Shown: in pieces, positions 26,727-35,422 of the stretch
Layout: the number at the start of each line of letters is the position of its first letter
Numbering within the stretch: position 1 is the first letter of the stretch
From: Cytobacillus sp. S13-E01
GTDB taxonomy: Bacteria; Bacillota; Bacilli; Bacillales; Bacillaceae_L
Length of the DNA: 64,000 nt
Direction of reading: 5' to 3'
Assembly: GCF_029193815.1 (NCBI RefSeq)
Contig: NZ_JARFVC010000009.1
Coordinates: forward strand, 62,001-126,000
Made by a program: the position numbers and the translations under genes
Notes under the pieces: generated by a model
Databases searched by the model: none
Seen by the model: the letters and a program-made list of their open reading frames with translations, nothing else
Told to the model about the DNA's origin: nothing

Positions 26727-28205
26727 TTGGATAGGTTAATTTTAAATCTAACAACGAGGGAAAAGCGTGTTGCGGTAATAGAGAATGATCAGGTTGTACA
26801 ATTTATAATCCAACAACCTCAAAGTAACAGCGTTGTAGGCAATGTTTATATTGGGCGAGTTATGGATGTAATTCCAGGAATTCAGGCAGCATTTGTAGAT
26901 ATTGGTATTGATAAAAACGCATATATTTCCAGGGAGAAGCTACTGTCATATCAAAATTTGGCACTGGCACTTGAGGATAAAATGCAAATGAGTATCTCAC
27001 AGTTCGTCCATCAAGGTCAGGAGATCCTTGTTCAAGTTACGAAGGATAGCAGTGAATTAAAAGGTCCGACTCTCTCAGAAGTTATTGAGCTTCAAGGAGA
27101 ATACCTTATCTATTTACCAGAAAGCAAAACAATTACTATATCACGTAAAATAAAGAATGAAAAAGACCGAAAAACATGGCAAGCCTTCACTACTAAAGAG
27201 TGTACGGAGAATGAAGGACTTATAGTAAGAACTTCATGTGAAAATCAAGATACTGCTGATGTACTAAAGGAATTACAAGATTTAAGAACTAAATATAAAA
27301 AAATCATCGACATGTGGAAAACGACAACGAAAAAACCGAGCTTATTATATGAAAGAAACGATACCATTGATCGTGTGTTAGAAACATATCGTAGTGGAAA
27401 ATCAGGTGAAATAATTGTAGATGACTTTAGCGCATTTCAAAATTTTAAAGGTAAAGCAGAAGATGGCATTGTTAAATATTACAATGGTAAGGAAAATATA
27501 TTTTCACATTATGGAATCGAATTTGAAATAGAAAATGCTTTAAAAAGAACTGTCTGGTTAGAAAGTGGAGCCTACTTAGTTATTGATAATACGGAAGCCA
27601 TGACTGTAATAGATGTAAATACTGGCAAGTTTCAAGGGAAATCAAGTTTAAGAGATACTGTTTTAAAAACAAATGTTCAAGCAGCGAAAGAAGTTGCTAG
27701 ACAACTGCGTTTAAGGGATATTAGTGGGATGATCTTAGTAGATTTCATTGATATGGGTCGCCGTCAAAGTGATAAACAATTGGTTATCGATACAATTAAA
27801 ACCTCCTTACAAAGGGATCCAATGGTTACAAAAGTTCTAGGCTTTACATCTCTTGGCATTCTAGAATTAACTCGTAAAAAGGTTCAGCATAGCTTAGATC
27901 AGACTATCCAGATAACGTGTCCAATGTGTAAAGGAACAGGACGGCAACTATCTCCTGAATCGATTGCTTTTAGACTTGAACGTGAATTATGGGAACTTAG
28001 AGGTATGGAACACGAAGCTATTTGGATTGAAGCTCCAAAGACTGTAATTGATTTTGTAAAAGGAACAAATAATGAGCATTTAGAGAGACTTCAAGAAGCA
28101 TTAATGATCTCAATTTACATCACTGAACGCTCTACAGAAAATAGGTCTTATTCTATTCGTCACATTGGCTCAAAAATGGAGATTGAAGAACGAATAAAAA
28201 AGTGA
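26727..28205 (+). CDS. rng: RNase E/G family endoribonuclease
   Basis: 492 residues, RNase G length. N-terminal S1 domain (about 38-110: GNVYIGRVMDVIPGIQAAFVD). Catalytic Asp pair in VIDVNTGK (about 293-300) and ILVDFIDMG (about 337-345). Zinc-link CPMC at about 395-398. Such RNases mature 16S rRNA and turn over mRNA. B. subtilis lacks this enzyme and uses RNase Y and J, so it is an informative lineage marker. TTG start with AGTGAGGA upstream. It sits between spoIVFB and the rplU operon. Confidence 0.93.
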   Translation: MDRLILNLTTREKRVAVIENDQVVQFIIQQPQSNSVVGNVYIGRVMDVIPGIQAAFVDIGIDKNAYISREKLLSYQNLALALEDKMQMSISQFVHQGQEILVQVTKDSSELKGPTLSEVIELQGEYLIYLPESKTITISRKIKNEKDRKTWQAFTTKECTENEGLIVRTSCENQDTADVLKELQDLRTKYKKIIDMWKTTTKKPSLLYERNDTIDRVLETYRSGKSGEIIVDDFSAFQNFKGKAEDGIVKYYNGKENIFSHYGIEFEIENALKRTVWLESGAYLVIDNTEAMTVIDVNTGKFQGKSSLRDTVLKTNVQAAKEVARQLRLRDISGMILVDFIDMGRRQSDKQLVIDTIKTSLQRDPMVTKVLGFTSLGILELTRKKVQHSLDQTIQITCPMCKGTGRQLSPESIAFRLERELWELRGMEHEAIWIEAPKTVIDFVKGTNNEHLERLQEALMISIYITERSTENRSYSIRHIGSKMEIEERIKK

Positions 28206-28228
28206 TAAAATAGATAGTACTGAATTGG

Positions 28229-28262
28229 GAGGTCCAATGTAGACTATTGGACCTCTTAATTA
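28229..28262 (+). terminator. hairpin terminator after rng
   Basis: Perfect 10-bp stem GAGGTCCAAT (28229-28238) / ATTGGACCTC (28246-28255), loop of 7, followed by TTAATTAG, a weak U-tract. Confidence 0.6.
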
Positions 28263-28283
28263 GTTGTGTCGTTATATTTTATA

Positions 28284-28312
28284 TTGACATATTTTTTTAT
28301 TAATGATAATAT
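28284..28312 (+). promoter_or_regulatory. sigmaA promoter of the rplU operon
   Basis: Perfect -35 TTGACA (28284-28289), 17-base spacer, -10 TAATAT (28307-28312). Predicted start of transcription near 28319, giving a leader of about 110 bases. Confidence 0.75.
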
Positions 28313-28318
28313 TTTAAT

Positions 28319-28425
28319 GTTATTGTTTGTAGCACCCAATGCTACAACCGCACAGAACAGGTAGTAAGAACTCACTTTGTGGGGCGCCTGTGTATGGCGA
28401 GTCTGAGTCTAAATTAGGAGGTGCA
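28319..28425 (+). ncRNA. L21 ribosomal protein leader
   Basis: Structured 5' leader between the promoter and rplU. The first stem is TTGTAGC (28327-28333) / GCTACAA (28341-28347), followed by a GC-rich conserved segment (GGGGCGCCTGTGTATGGCGAG). Firmicutes have a described L21 leader element at this position; membership is inferred from position and structure, without a model search. Likely autoregulated by ribosomal protein L21. Confidence 0.6.
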
Positions 28426-28428
28426 ATT

Positions 28429-28737
28429 ATGTACGCTATTATTGAAACTGGTGGAAAACAAATCAAAGTTCAAGAAGGTCAAGAGATCTACATCGAAAAG
28501 CTTGACACTGAGCAAGGTGGAACAGTTACATTTGACAAAGTTTTATTCGTAGGTGGAGACAATGTTAAAGTTGGTAGCCCTACTGTAGAAGGAGCAACTG
28601 TTACTGGTAAACTTGAAAAACATGGTCGTGGTAAAAAGATCACTGTTTTTAAATACAAAGCAAAGAAAAACTACCGTCGCAAACAAGGTCACCGTCAACC
28701 TTACACTAAAGTTGTAATTGAAAAAATCAACGCGTAA
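28429..28737 (+). CDS. rplU: 50S ribosomal protein L21
   Basis: 102 residues. Starts [18 protein letters not shown] and ends with the basic [19 protein letters not shown] motif. The ATG at 28429 follows AGGAGGTGC; the open frame upstream lies in the leader RNA. First gene of rplU-prp-rpmA. Confidence 0.97.
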   Translation: MYAIIETGGKQIKVQEGQEIYIEKLDTEQGGTVTFDKVLFVGGDNVKVGSPTVEGATVTGKLEKHGRGKKITVFKYKAKKNYRRKQGHRQPYTKVVIEKINA

Positions 28738-28746
28738 GGTAATTCG

Positions 28747-29079
28747 ATGATAAAAGTAACGATAGAACGCCTAAGTAATAGGCTTATTGAATCGTTTACA
28801 GTTAGTGGACATGCTAATTTCGCAGAACATGGTTCAGATATTGTTTGTGCGGGCGTGTCGGCAGTTTCGATTGGTACAATAAATGCAATAATAGCACTAA
28901 CTAATATCACCCCTCATATAGAGCAGGGTGGCAAGGGTGGCTTTCTCCGCTTTGTGGTTCCGAAAGAATTATCAGAGGAAACGGATGAGAAAGTGCAATT
29001 GCTTTTAGAAGGTATGCTTATTTCTTTACAAACCATCGAAAATGATTATGGGCAATATATAAACATTACAATAAAGTAG
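28747..29079 (+). CDS. prp: ribosomal-processing cysteine protease Prp
   Basis: 110 residues (YsxB family). Catalytic His in SGHANFAEHG (about 22) and Cys in DIVCAGVSAVS (about 34). Prp cleaves the N-terminal extension of ribosomal protein L27, whose gene follows and carries the extension. Short ribosome-site spacing; lies between rplU and rpmA, as in all Firmicutes with this system. Confidence 0.93.
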   Translation: MIKVTIERLSNRLIESFTVSGHANFAEHGSDIVCAGVSAVSIGTINAIIALTNITPHIEQGGKGGFLRFVVPKELSEETDEKVQLLLEGMLISLQTIENDYGQYINITIK

Positions 29080-29382
<303 letters not shown>

Positions 29383-29393
29383 GCTTTCTTAAG

Positions 29394-29430
29394 AAACTCT
29401 AACCTGATGTGGTTAGAGTTTTCTTTTTTG
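29394..29430 (+). terminator. terminator after rpmA
   Basis: 11-bp stem AAACTCTAACC (29394-29404) / GGTTAGAGTTT (29411-29421) followed by TCTTTTTT. Dispersed repeat copy A begins immediately behind it. Confidence 0.9.
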
Positions 29431-29595
29431 AAAGATAATAAAGTATAAAAGTTTGAACCTAGTTTTAGTGTCTAGCTCCGGGCGCCATCGGACCTGAGGT
29501 CATAAGACAATCCGTCTGGAAGGTCAAAGAACAACCTTCGAGACGGCTAGTCTTATGCTTGTCGCCGATAGGCGGGCGCGCCTTGCGCTTTTCTT
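29430..29595 (+). repeat. dispersed structured repeat, copy A
   Basis: Order: AAAGATAATAAAG, GTCTAGCTCCGGGCGCC, CATAAG arm, apical stem CCGTCTgGAAGGT / ACCTTCgAGACGG, CTTATG arm, CGCC-GATA-GGCG hairpin, GCGCTTTTCTTA end. Tandem with copy B. Together A and B fill most of the 504-base rpmA-spo0B spacer. Confidence 0.92.
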
Positions 29596-29757
29596 AAAAG
29601 ATAAGAAAGTATAAAAGTTTGTACCTGGTTTTAGTGTCTAGCTCCAGGCGCCATCGGCTCGAGGTCATAAGCCATTTCCTTTAAGAAGGAAAAACCACCT
29701 TCTTAAAGGAACCGTCTTATGCTTGTCGCCGAAAGGCGGGCGCCCTGCGCTTTTCTA
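29596..29757 (+). repeat. dispersed structured repeat, copy B
   Basis: Same framework as copy A and directly abutting it. The apical stem is a different sequence but perfectly paired: 29676-29689 (TTCCTTTAAGAAGG) with 29698-29711. The 3' hairpin is CGCC-GAAA-GGCG. 129 bases remain before spo0B, AT-rich, without a clear feature apart from a weak TATAAT-like run near 29844. Confidence 0.92.
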
Positions 29758-29886
29758 AGTTATAAACATATTAGGTATCGATTTCAAATTCGACAATATC
29801 GAGAAAATTTATTACTTAAGTTAGTTTTATTTGGTATTGTTTGTTATAATTTTTTAAATAAGATTCTAATTATGTAGGAGTTTATA

Positions 29887-30429
29887 ATGATGAAAAAGGA
29901 CTGGGAGATTGTTGAAGTACTAAGTCATTCAAGACATGATTGGCTCAATAAAATTCAATTAATTAAAGGAAACCTTTCACTAGGTAAGATTGATAGAGTA
30001 AAAGAAATTATCGAAGAAATCGTTATTGAATCCCAAAATGAATCGAACCTGACAAACTTACGTTTACATTCATTAGCTGAGCTTTTAATGACCTACAATT
30101 GGGAACAGCATCACTTTCGGTTAGAGTATGAAGTTTTAGGTGGTATTAAAGATTTGTCTTGGTGCGATGAGCAAATACATAACTGGTGTGTACGTTTCTT
30201 TTCAATTTTAGACATTTCGATTGATGTAAATAGTGATAATCATTTGAGCATGTCTATTGAGACTTTTAACGAAGAAGTCCGATTCTTTTTTGATTTTAGT
30301 GGAATAATAACAAATATTGAACAACTAAATAATTGGTTTCATGAACAACAGTCTAACCAAGATTTTATCCAATTAACTGAATTTCAAATTCATAATGGGG
30401 AACTGATGGCTGTTATAAGTACTATTTAG
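29887..30429 (+). CDS. spo0B: sporulation phosphotransferase Spo0B
   Basis: 180 residues. Spo0B relays phosphate from Spo0F to Spo0A in the sporulation phosphorelay. The four-helix-bundle phosphotransfer motif is clear: [20 protein letters not shown], with phospho-accepting His at residue 17. The degenerate kinase-like C-terminal domain follows. TAGGAG precedes the ATG. It lies upstream of obg, as in B. subtilis, where Obg also affects the phosphorelay. Confidence 0.93.
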   Translation: MMKKDWEIVEVLSHSRHDWLNKIQLIKGNLSLGKIDRVKEIIEEIVIESQNESNLTNLRLHSLAELLMTYNWEQHHFRLEYEVLGGIKDLSWCDEQIHNWCVRFFSILDISIDVNSDNHLSMSIETFNEEVRFFFDFSGIITNIEQLNNWFHEQQSNQDFIQLTEFQIHNGELMAVISTI

Positions 30430-30473
30430 AAGCTTCTTTAATGTTGCGGCTAAAAAGTGAACGGAGGGAAAGT

Positions 30474-31763
30474 ATGTTTGTCGATCAGGTCAAAGTATAT
30501 GTAAAAGGCGGAGATGGCGGTAACGGGATGGTTGCATTTCGCCGTGAAAAATATGTACCAAATGGGGGTCCAGCAGGCGGAGATGGTGGTAAAGGTGCAG
30601 ATGTAATATTTGAAGTTGAAGAAGGTTTACGAACGCTAATGGATTTCAGGTACAAGCGTCATTTCAAAGCCGACCGTGGTGAGCACGGAATGTCCAAGGG
30701 GATGCACGGGAAAAATTCGACTTCAATGCTTGTAAAGGTACCACCAGGGACGATTGTGACAGATGAGGCAACTGGACAAGTACTAGCAGACTTAACAGAA
30801 CATGGTCAACAGGCTGTCATTGCAAAAGGGGGGCGTGGTGGAAGAGGAAATACCCGATTTGCAACACCAGCTAACCCTGCTCCTGAGATTGCCGAGAATG
30901 GTGAACCAGGTCAAGAACGTAATGTCATTTTAGAGTTAAAAGTATTAGCAGATGTCGGACTTGTTGGCTTTCCAAGTGTTGGGAAATCAACGTTATTATC
31001 AATAGTTTCATCTGCAAAACCAAAGATTGCTGAATACCATTTTACAACGATCGTGCCAAATCTAGGTGTTGTTGAAACAGATGATGGAAGAAGTTTTGTT
31101 ATGGCAGACCTACCTGGATTAATTGAAGGTGCCCATCAAGGTATTGGTCTTGGACATCAATTCTTACGTCATATTGAACGTACCCGTGTAATTGTTCACG
31201 TCATTGATATGTCTGCAATGGAAGGCCGTGATCCGTACGAAGATTATTTAACAATAAACGCTGAGCTAAAAGAGTACAATCTTCGCTTAATGGAAAGGCC
31301 GCAAATTGTTGTAGCAAATAAAATGGACATGCCTGAATCAGAGGAAAATCTTACATTATTTAAAGAGAAGCTAGGCGAAGATGTTAAGGTCTTTCCTATT
31401 TCAGCAATAACCAGGCAAGGTCTACGAGATTTATTGTTTGAAGTGGCTGACTTGGTTGAAACAACTCCTGAGTTTCCAATGGAAGAAGTCGAAGAAGACG
31501 ATTCAGAACATAGAGTGCTTTATAGACATGAAAAAGAAGAAATTGATTTCGTAATCACACGCGAAAGTGATGCTACCTTCGTTATAACCGGGGATCGAAT
31601 TGAGAAGCTCTTTAAAATGACAAACTTCCAACGTGAGGAATCAATAAGACGTTTTGCCCGACAACTTAGAGGAATGGGCGTTGATGCAGCACTTCGCGAA
31701 AAAGGTGCTAAACATGGGGACACTGTTAGGCTTGAAGATTATGAGTTTGAATTTGTCGAATAA
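30474..31763 (+). CDS. obg: GTPase Obg
   Basis: 429 residues: Obg glycine-rich fold (1-158; [20 protein letters not shown]), G domain with G1 [10 protein letters not shown]3 [10 protein letters not shown]4 NKMD, then the OCT domain (about 350-429). Essential GTPase in 50S assembly and stress or sporulation signalling. The ATG at 30474 follows CGGAGGGAAAG; an in-frame start 33 bases earlier lacks a site. Confidence 0.97.
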   Translation: MFVDQVKVYVKGGDGGNGMVAFRREKYVPNGGPAGGDGGKGADVIFEVEEGLRTLMDFRYKRHFKADRGEHGMSKGMHGKNSTSMLVKVPPGTIVTDEATGQVLADLTEHGQQAVIAKGGRGGRGNTRFATPANPAPEIAENGEPGQERNVILELKVLADVGLVGFPSVGKSTLLSIVSSAKPKIAEYHFTTIVPNLGVVETDDGRSFVMADLPGLIEGAHQGIGLGHQFLRHIERTRVIVHVIDMSAMEGRDPYEDYLTINAELKEYNLRLMERPQIVVANKMDMPESEENLTLFKEKLGEDVKVFPISAITRQGLRDLLFEVADLVETTPEFPMEEVEEDDSEHRVLYRHEKEEIDFVITRESDATFVITGDRIEKLFKMTNFQREESIRRFARQLRGMGVDAALREKGAKHGDTVRLEDYEFEFVE

Positions 31764-31790
31764 AGTTTTTCTGATACTGTGTTAAAAATA

Positions 31791-31815
31791 AGGCACGTCA
31801 ATTAAGAACGTGCCT
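31791..31815 (+). other. hairpin in the obg-pheB spacer
   Basis: 8-bp stem AGGCACGT (31791-31798) / ACGTGCCT (31808-31815), no T-run behind it. Probably an attenuator or processing site. A GTG inside its right arm (31810) is formally in the pheB frame but is an unlikely start. Confidence 0.5.
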
Positions 31816-31872
31816 CACTTGAATATACTTAAATCAATCAGTCAACATTATAGACCCGAAGGTGGTGGTATT

Positions 31873-32334
31873 CTGAACAATAATAAGAAAAAATTAGATG
31901 AAAAATTTTATCTTGTCCGTGAGGATGTTTTACCTGAGGCAATTAAGAAAACGCTCGAGGCAAAAGAACTGTTAGAACGAGGCAAAGCAAATTCAGTTGC
32001 AGATGCAGCTCAGTTAGTAGATTTGAGTAGAAGTGCTTATTATAAATATCGGGATACCGTTTTTCCTTTTCATACCGTGGTAAAGGAAAGAATCATTTCT
32101 CTTTTTTTTCATTTAGAGGACCGGTCAGGTACACTCTCTCAACTATTAGGGGTGGTAGCTGCCTCAGGCTGTAATGTGTTAACGATTCATCAGACGATAC
32201 CGCTTAGAGGTAAGGCAAATGTTACGTTATCACTAAATACAGCTGGTATGACAGAGGAAGTTACCGAGCTCCTTACTAAGCTAAAGCGACTTGAGTTTGT
32301 TGACAAAGTAGACGTTCTTGGAACAGGGGCATAA
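31873..32334 (+). CDS. pheB: ACT-domain protein PheB (UPF0735)
   Basis: About 153 residues. The conserved body [40 protein letters not shown] and a C-terminal ACT domain (about 80-150: [19 protein letters not shown]) match PheB of the pheB-pheA pair. Start choice is unusual: no ATG, GTG or TTG follows the only good ribosome site (GAAGGTGG, 31857-31865). In-frame CTG 31873 or ATT 31870 fit the spacing. The only canonical starts, GTG 31810 and TTG 31819, lie in or beside the upstream hairpin and would add about 20 unrelated residues. The function in phenylalanine metabolism is presumed regulatory. Confidence 0.85.
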   Translation: MNNNKKKLDEKFYLVREDVLPEAIKKTLEAKELLERGKANSVADAAQLVDLSRSAYYKYRDTVFPFHTVVKERIISLFFHLEDRSGTLSQLLGVVAASGCNVLTIHQTIPLRGKANVTLSLNTAGMTEEVTELLTKLKRLEFVDKVDVLGTGA

Positions 32335-32348
32335 GGGGAGAATATTAT

Positions 32349-33209
32349 ATGGTAAATAGAAAAATTAGTTTTTTGGGACCTAAAGCAACGTTTACAGATA
32401 TAGCTGTAAACAGTTTATTTCCTGATGATGTTGGGGTACCATATCATACAATCCCAGAATGTATAGATGCTGTAGAAAATAATGAGGTCGAATTTACAGT
32501 TGTTCCTCTTGAGAATACGATTGAAGGCTCTGTTAACCTAACAATTGATTATTTAGTGCATGAACAGCCATTACATATAGTAGGAGAACTCGTAGTACCA
32601 ATTCGCCAACATTTAATGGTTCATCCTGCTAACCAAGCTAAGTGGGAAGAGATAATTACAATCTATTCTCATTCACATGCTATTGCTCAGTGTCATAAAT
32701 TCCTTCATAAACGATTGCGCCAGTCTACCTATGAATATATGACATCAACAGCAGCAGCAGCAAAGCATGTATGTGACCATCCAGAAGAGAATATAGGGGC
32801 AATCGCAAACGAATTAGCTGCAAAGGAATATGGATTATCTATAGTAGAACGTAATATTCATGATTATGACAATAACCATACTAGATTTGTAGTCCTACAT
32901 AAAGATAGGGTCAACATTACTCCCACTAATTTAGTTCCAATTGGTGATAAAACTACCATTATGATTACCTTACCTTCAGACCAAGCAGGGGCATTACATC
33001 AGGTCCTATCAGCTTTTGCTTGGCGAAAGCTAAATTTGTCTAAAATAGAATCTAGACCTATGAAAACAGGTCTTGGAAATTACTTTTTTATTATCGATAT
33101 AGAAAGTAAATTAGACGATATCCTTATCCCAGGGGCAATTGCTGAACTAGAAGCATTAAGCTGCTCGGTAAAAATACTCGGCACTTATCCATTCTTTCTT
33201 AAAAAGTAA
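32349..33209 (+). CDS. pheA: prephenate dehydratase
   Basis: 286 residues. Converts prephenate to phenylpyruvate in phenylalanine synthesis. The periplasmic-binding-like catalytic domain has FLGPKATFT (start), VVPLENTIEGSVN and NHTRFVVL (the Thr-Arg-Phe catalytic motif at about 177-179). The C-terminal ACT domain has GALHQVLSAFAW and KIESRP, the Phe-binding motif, so feedback inhibition is expected. Stand-alone enzyme without chorismate mutase. 14 bases after pheB. Confidence 0.96.
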   Translation: MVNRKISFLGPKATFTDIAVNSLFPDDVGVPYHTIPECIDAVENNEVEFTVVPLENTIEGSVNLTIDYLVHEQPLHIVGELVVPIRQHLMVHPANQAKWEEIITIYSHSHAIAQCHKFLHKRLRQSTYEYMTSTAAAAKHVCDHPEENIGAIANELAAKEYGLSIVERNIHDYDNNHTRFVVLHKDRVNITPTNLVPIGDKTTIMITLPSDQAGALHQVLSAFAWRKLNLSKIESRPMKTGLGNYFFIIDIESKLDDILIPGAIAELEALSCSVKILGTYPFFLKK

Positions 33210-33210
33210 C

Positions 33211-33241
33211 AAAAATCCTTACTGGTTGTAAGGATTTTTTG
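33211..33241 (+). terminator. terminator after pheA
   Basis: AAAAATCCTTAC / GTAAGGATTTTTT stem with TGGTT loop, starting just behind the pheA stop. Confidence 0.9.
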
Positions 33242-33270
33242 TTGTTTAGGAATTTATAAAATTGTAAGGT

Positions 33271-33424
33271 TGTGTATAACTTCGAGTCTTTGTCTATCTA
33301 CGTCCAGCTCCGGGCGCCATCGGCTCTATGGTATAAGCCAATCCCTTCCCGAAAGCAAAAAACGCCTTCAGTCAGGGCTCGTCTTATGCTTGTCGCCGAA
33401 AGGCGGGCGCCCTGCGCTTTTCTT
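33271..33424 (+). repeat. dispersed structured repeat, copy C
   Basis: Diverged 5' end (GTCTATCTACGTCC) but intact GGGCGCC, TATAAG / CTTATG arms (one change), CCCT / AGGG and GCCTTC inner stem, CGCC-GAAA-GGCG hairpin and GCGCTTTTCTTA end. Tandem with copy D. Confidence 0.9.
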
Positions 33425-33590
33425 AAAAGATAAGAAAGTATAAAAATTTGTACCAAGTTTTAGTGTCTAGCTCCGGGCGCCATCGACTCGAGGTCATAAG
33501 CCAATCCGTCCGGAAGGTAAAGAACAACCTTCCAGCCGGCTTGTCTTATGCTTGTCGCCGATAGGCGGGCGCGCCTTTCGCTTTTCTTAT
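33425..33590 (+). repeat. dispersed structured repeat, copy D
   Basis: Full copy. Apical stem CCGTCCGGAAGGT / ACCTTCCAGCCGG, GATA tetraloop hairpin, and the GGGCGCGCC variant of the right outer arm shared with copy A. Ends two bases before the niaR stop codon on the other strand. C and D account for the pheA-niaR spacer. Confidence 0.92.
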
Positions 33591-33592
33591 TG

Positions 33593-34129
33593 TTACTCCA
33601 ATAAAAAGCCAGCCTTTTTTAATGATTGACAAGCTGCATCTAGTTTCGCGGTTGAATTTGCTTCAAGGGTATGTAGGTGTGTACCATCTGTAAGTTCCGA
33701 CAGATAAGAAGATTTCGTTTCTTTAATTTTAGTCATAAACGTATCAACTTCTTTTCGGCTACTTACCATGATTGATGCAGTTAAATCCCCGTATACGGGA
33801 TGCTCAATCCTCACATCCTTTACTGTAACTCCATGGTCAACAATCATTGTAAGCTCATCAATTGTTTGACCAGGAGTATGATAACAAGCTACTACACGTT
33901 CAAAAGTATCGCTAGTCGATTCGGTGTTTAAGTAGATGTAGCCTTGACTTGTCGCTAAAATTGGCTCATTTCTTGCTTTGAGAAGTGAAATATCTTGAAC
34001 AATTACTTGTCTACTAACATTTGTCTTTGCAGCCAATTCACTACCAGTCATAGGTTCTCTCGTATCCTTAAGCCATTCAAGAATTAAATCTCGTCGACTC
34101 TCACCTAGGATTTTTTTTTCATCCTTCAT
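33593..34129 (-). CDS. niaR: niacin-responsive transcriptional repressor NiaR
   Basis: 178 residues. N-terminal winged HTH (about 8-65: RRDLILEWLKD, GSELAAKTNVSRQVIVQDIS) and a C-terminal 3H domain with its conserved His residues (ACYHTPG, IVDHGV, IEHPVYG, THLHTLE). NiaR (YrxA) represses NAD synthesis genes when niacin is present. Next to nifS, as in B. subtilis yrxA-nifS. A TGTCAAGACA palindrome beside the nad promoter is a plausible target. Confidence 0.92.
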   Translation of the reverse strand: MKDEKKILGESRRDLILEWLKDTREPMTGSELAAKTNVSRQVIVQDISLLKARNEPILATSQGYIYLNTESTSDTFERVVACYHTPGQTIDELTMIVDHGVTVKDVRIEHPVYGDLTASIMVSSRKEVDTFMTKIKETKSSYLSELTDGTHLHTLEANSTAKLDAACQSLKKAGFLLE

Positions 34130-34144
34130 TTTCCCACTCCCTCC

Positions 34145-35275
34145 CTACTTTTTATTTTCTAGTAAATTTTTAAACACATCTATTGTTTTATCGATATCAT
34201 CAGTAGTTGTATATTTTCCGAATGATAACCGAATAAATTGTTTAGCATTTTCTGGTGATTTGCCAATTGCAAGCATAGTCTTAGAGGGTGTCTGTTGCCC
34301 GACTTGACATGCACTACCAGTAGATATTGCAATGCCGTAGCGATTACATTCTAACATGGTATATTGCCCTTCAATGCCTATTAATAGTAGTCCTAGAATA
34401 TTAGGTAGCTGTTTAAAAGAATCATTCAACATTTCAAACGGATAATTTAAATTTTCAACACCATCTATGAGTCGCTTCCTAAGCTCAAGTATACGACTTT
34501 GTTCAGAGGTCATTTCATTATATATCAGTTGTGCAGCAGTTACAAAACCAGAAATGCCTGGTACATTCACAGTTCCAGGACGAAATCCACCTTCATGTGT
34601 AGTGAATGGAAATTGTCCTTGCCATTTTACAATAGGATTGATGTAAACAGCTCCAACACCTTTGGGGCCATATATTTTATGACTAGATATTGAAATACTA
34701 TCAACGCCTATGTCAATTACATCTAATGGAAGTTTACCAAAGGATTGTACACAGTCACTATGAAAGATAATGTTATGCTTTTTTAGAATAGCACTAATTT
34801 GCTTTAAGGGCTGAATCACACCTATTTCTGAATTGACATGATGGATAGAAGCTAAAATTGTTTGATCTGTAATGGCGTTTTCTAGTTCATCTAAATCAAC
34901 CTCACCATGTGAGTTAACGTGTAAATAAGTAACGATATACCCATCACCTTCAAGTCTTTTACAAAGATTTAAAATGGAAGAGTGTTCTAATTGAGTCGTT
35001 ATTATTTGGTTACCTCTTTTTCTATTAGCGCTAATTAACGATTGAATGGCGAGGATGTTGGCATCAGAACCACCACTTGTAAAATAGATCCCCTTTGTAT
35101 CAGCATTAAGTAATAAAGCCAATTCTTCACGGCAACCCTCAAGAAGGTTTTTAGCCTTTGTACCAATGTCATGTAAGCTACTTGGATTTCCATACATTTT
35201 TTTCGCAACGTCACTATACACTTGCAATGCCTCATCTCGCATTGGCGTGGTTGCGGCATAATCTAAATAAATCAT
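34145..35275 (-). CDS. nifS: NifS-type cysteine desulfurase of the NAD locus
   Basis: 376 residues, class V aminotransferase fold. MIYLDYAATTPM start, PLP-binding SSHKIYGPKGVGA with Lys about 200, STGSACQVGQQ with the persulfide Cys near 322. In B. subtilis the equivalent NifS supplies sulfur for the NadA [4Fe-4S] cluster, which explains its place divergent from the nad genes. Co-transcribed with niaR (15-base gap). Its partner NadA here is only a C-terminal piece, so its role is now uncertain. Confidence 0.92.
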   Translation of the reverse strand: MIYLDYAATTPMRDEALQVYSDVAKKMYGNPSSLHDIGTKAKNLLEGCREELALLLNADTKGIYFTSGGSDANILAIQSLISANRKRGNQIITTQLEHSSILNLCKRLEGDGYIVTYLHVNSHGEVDLDELENAITDQTILASIHHVNSEIGVIQPLKQISAILKKHNIIFHSDCVQSFGKLPLDVIDIGVDSISISSHKIYGPKGVGAVYINPIVKWQGQFPFTTHEGGFRPGTVNVPGISGFVTAAQLIYNEMTSEQSRILELRKRLIDGVENLNYPFEMLNDSFKQLPNILGLLLIGIEGQYTMLECNRYGIAISTGSACQVGQQTPSKTMLAIGKSPENAKQFIRLSFGKYTTTDDIDKTIDVFKNLLENKK

Positions 35276-35358
35276 GGTCTAACACCCTTTCAAAAAGCTT
35301 AATACCATTGTATACCTTGATAGTAACTGATTTGAACATACATATAAATAAAAATAGC

Positions 35359-35402
35359 TTGTTATTATTTTAAATATGTGTAAATATAGTTGTCAAGACA
35401 GT
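35359..35402 (+). promoter_or_regulatory. nad promoter with NiaR-box-like palindrome
   Basis: -35 TTGTTA (35359-35364) and -10 TAAATA (35381-35386), 16-base spacer. The palindrome TGTCAAGACA (35391-35400) covers the expected start of transcription. NiaR sites in Bacilli contain a TGTCTTGACA-type core from memory; binding is inference. Confidence 0.5.
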
Positions 35403-35422
35403 AGTAATGAAGAGGTGACAAG

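Noticed and set aside
31810-31872. GTG 31810 as the pheB start
   Set aside because: It lies inside the stem of the obg-pheB hairpin and adds residues without family support; the ribosome site is further downstream.
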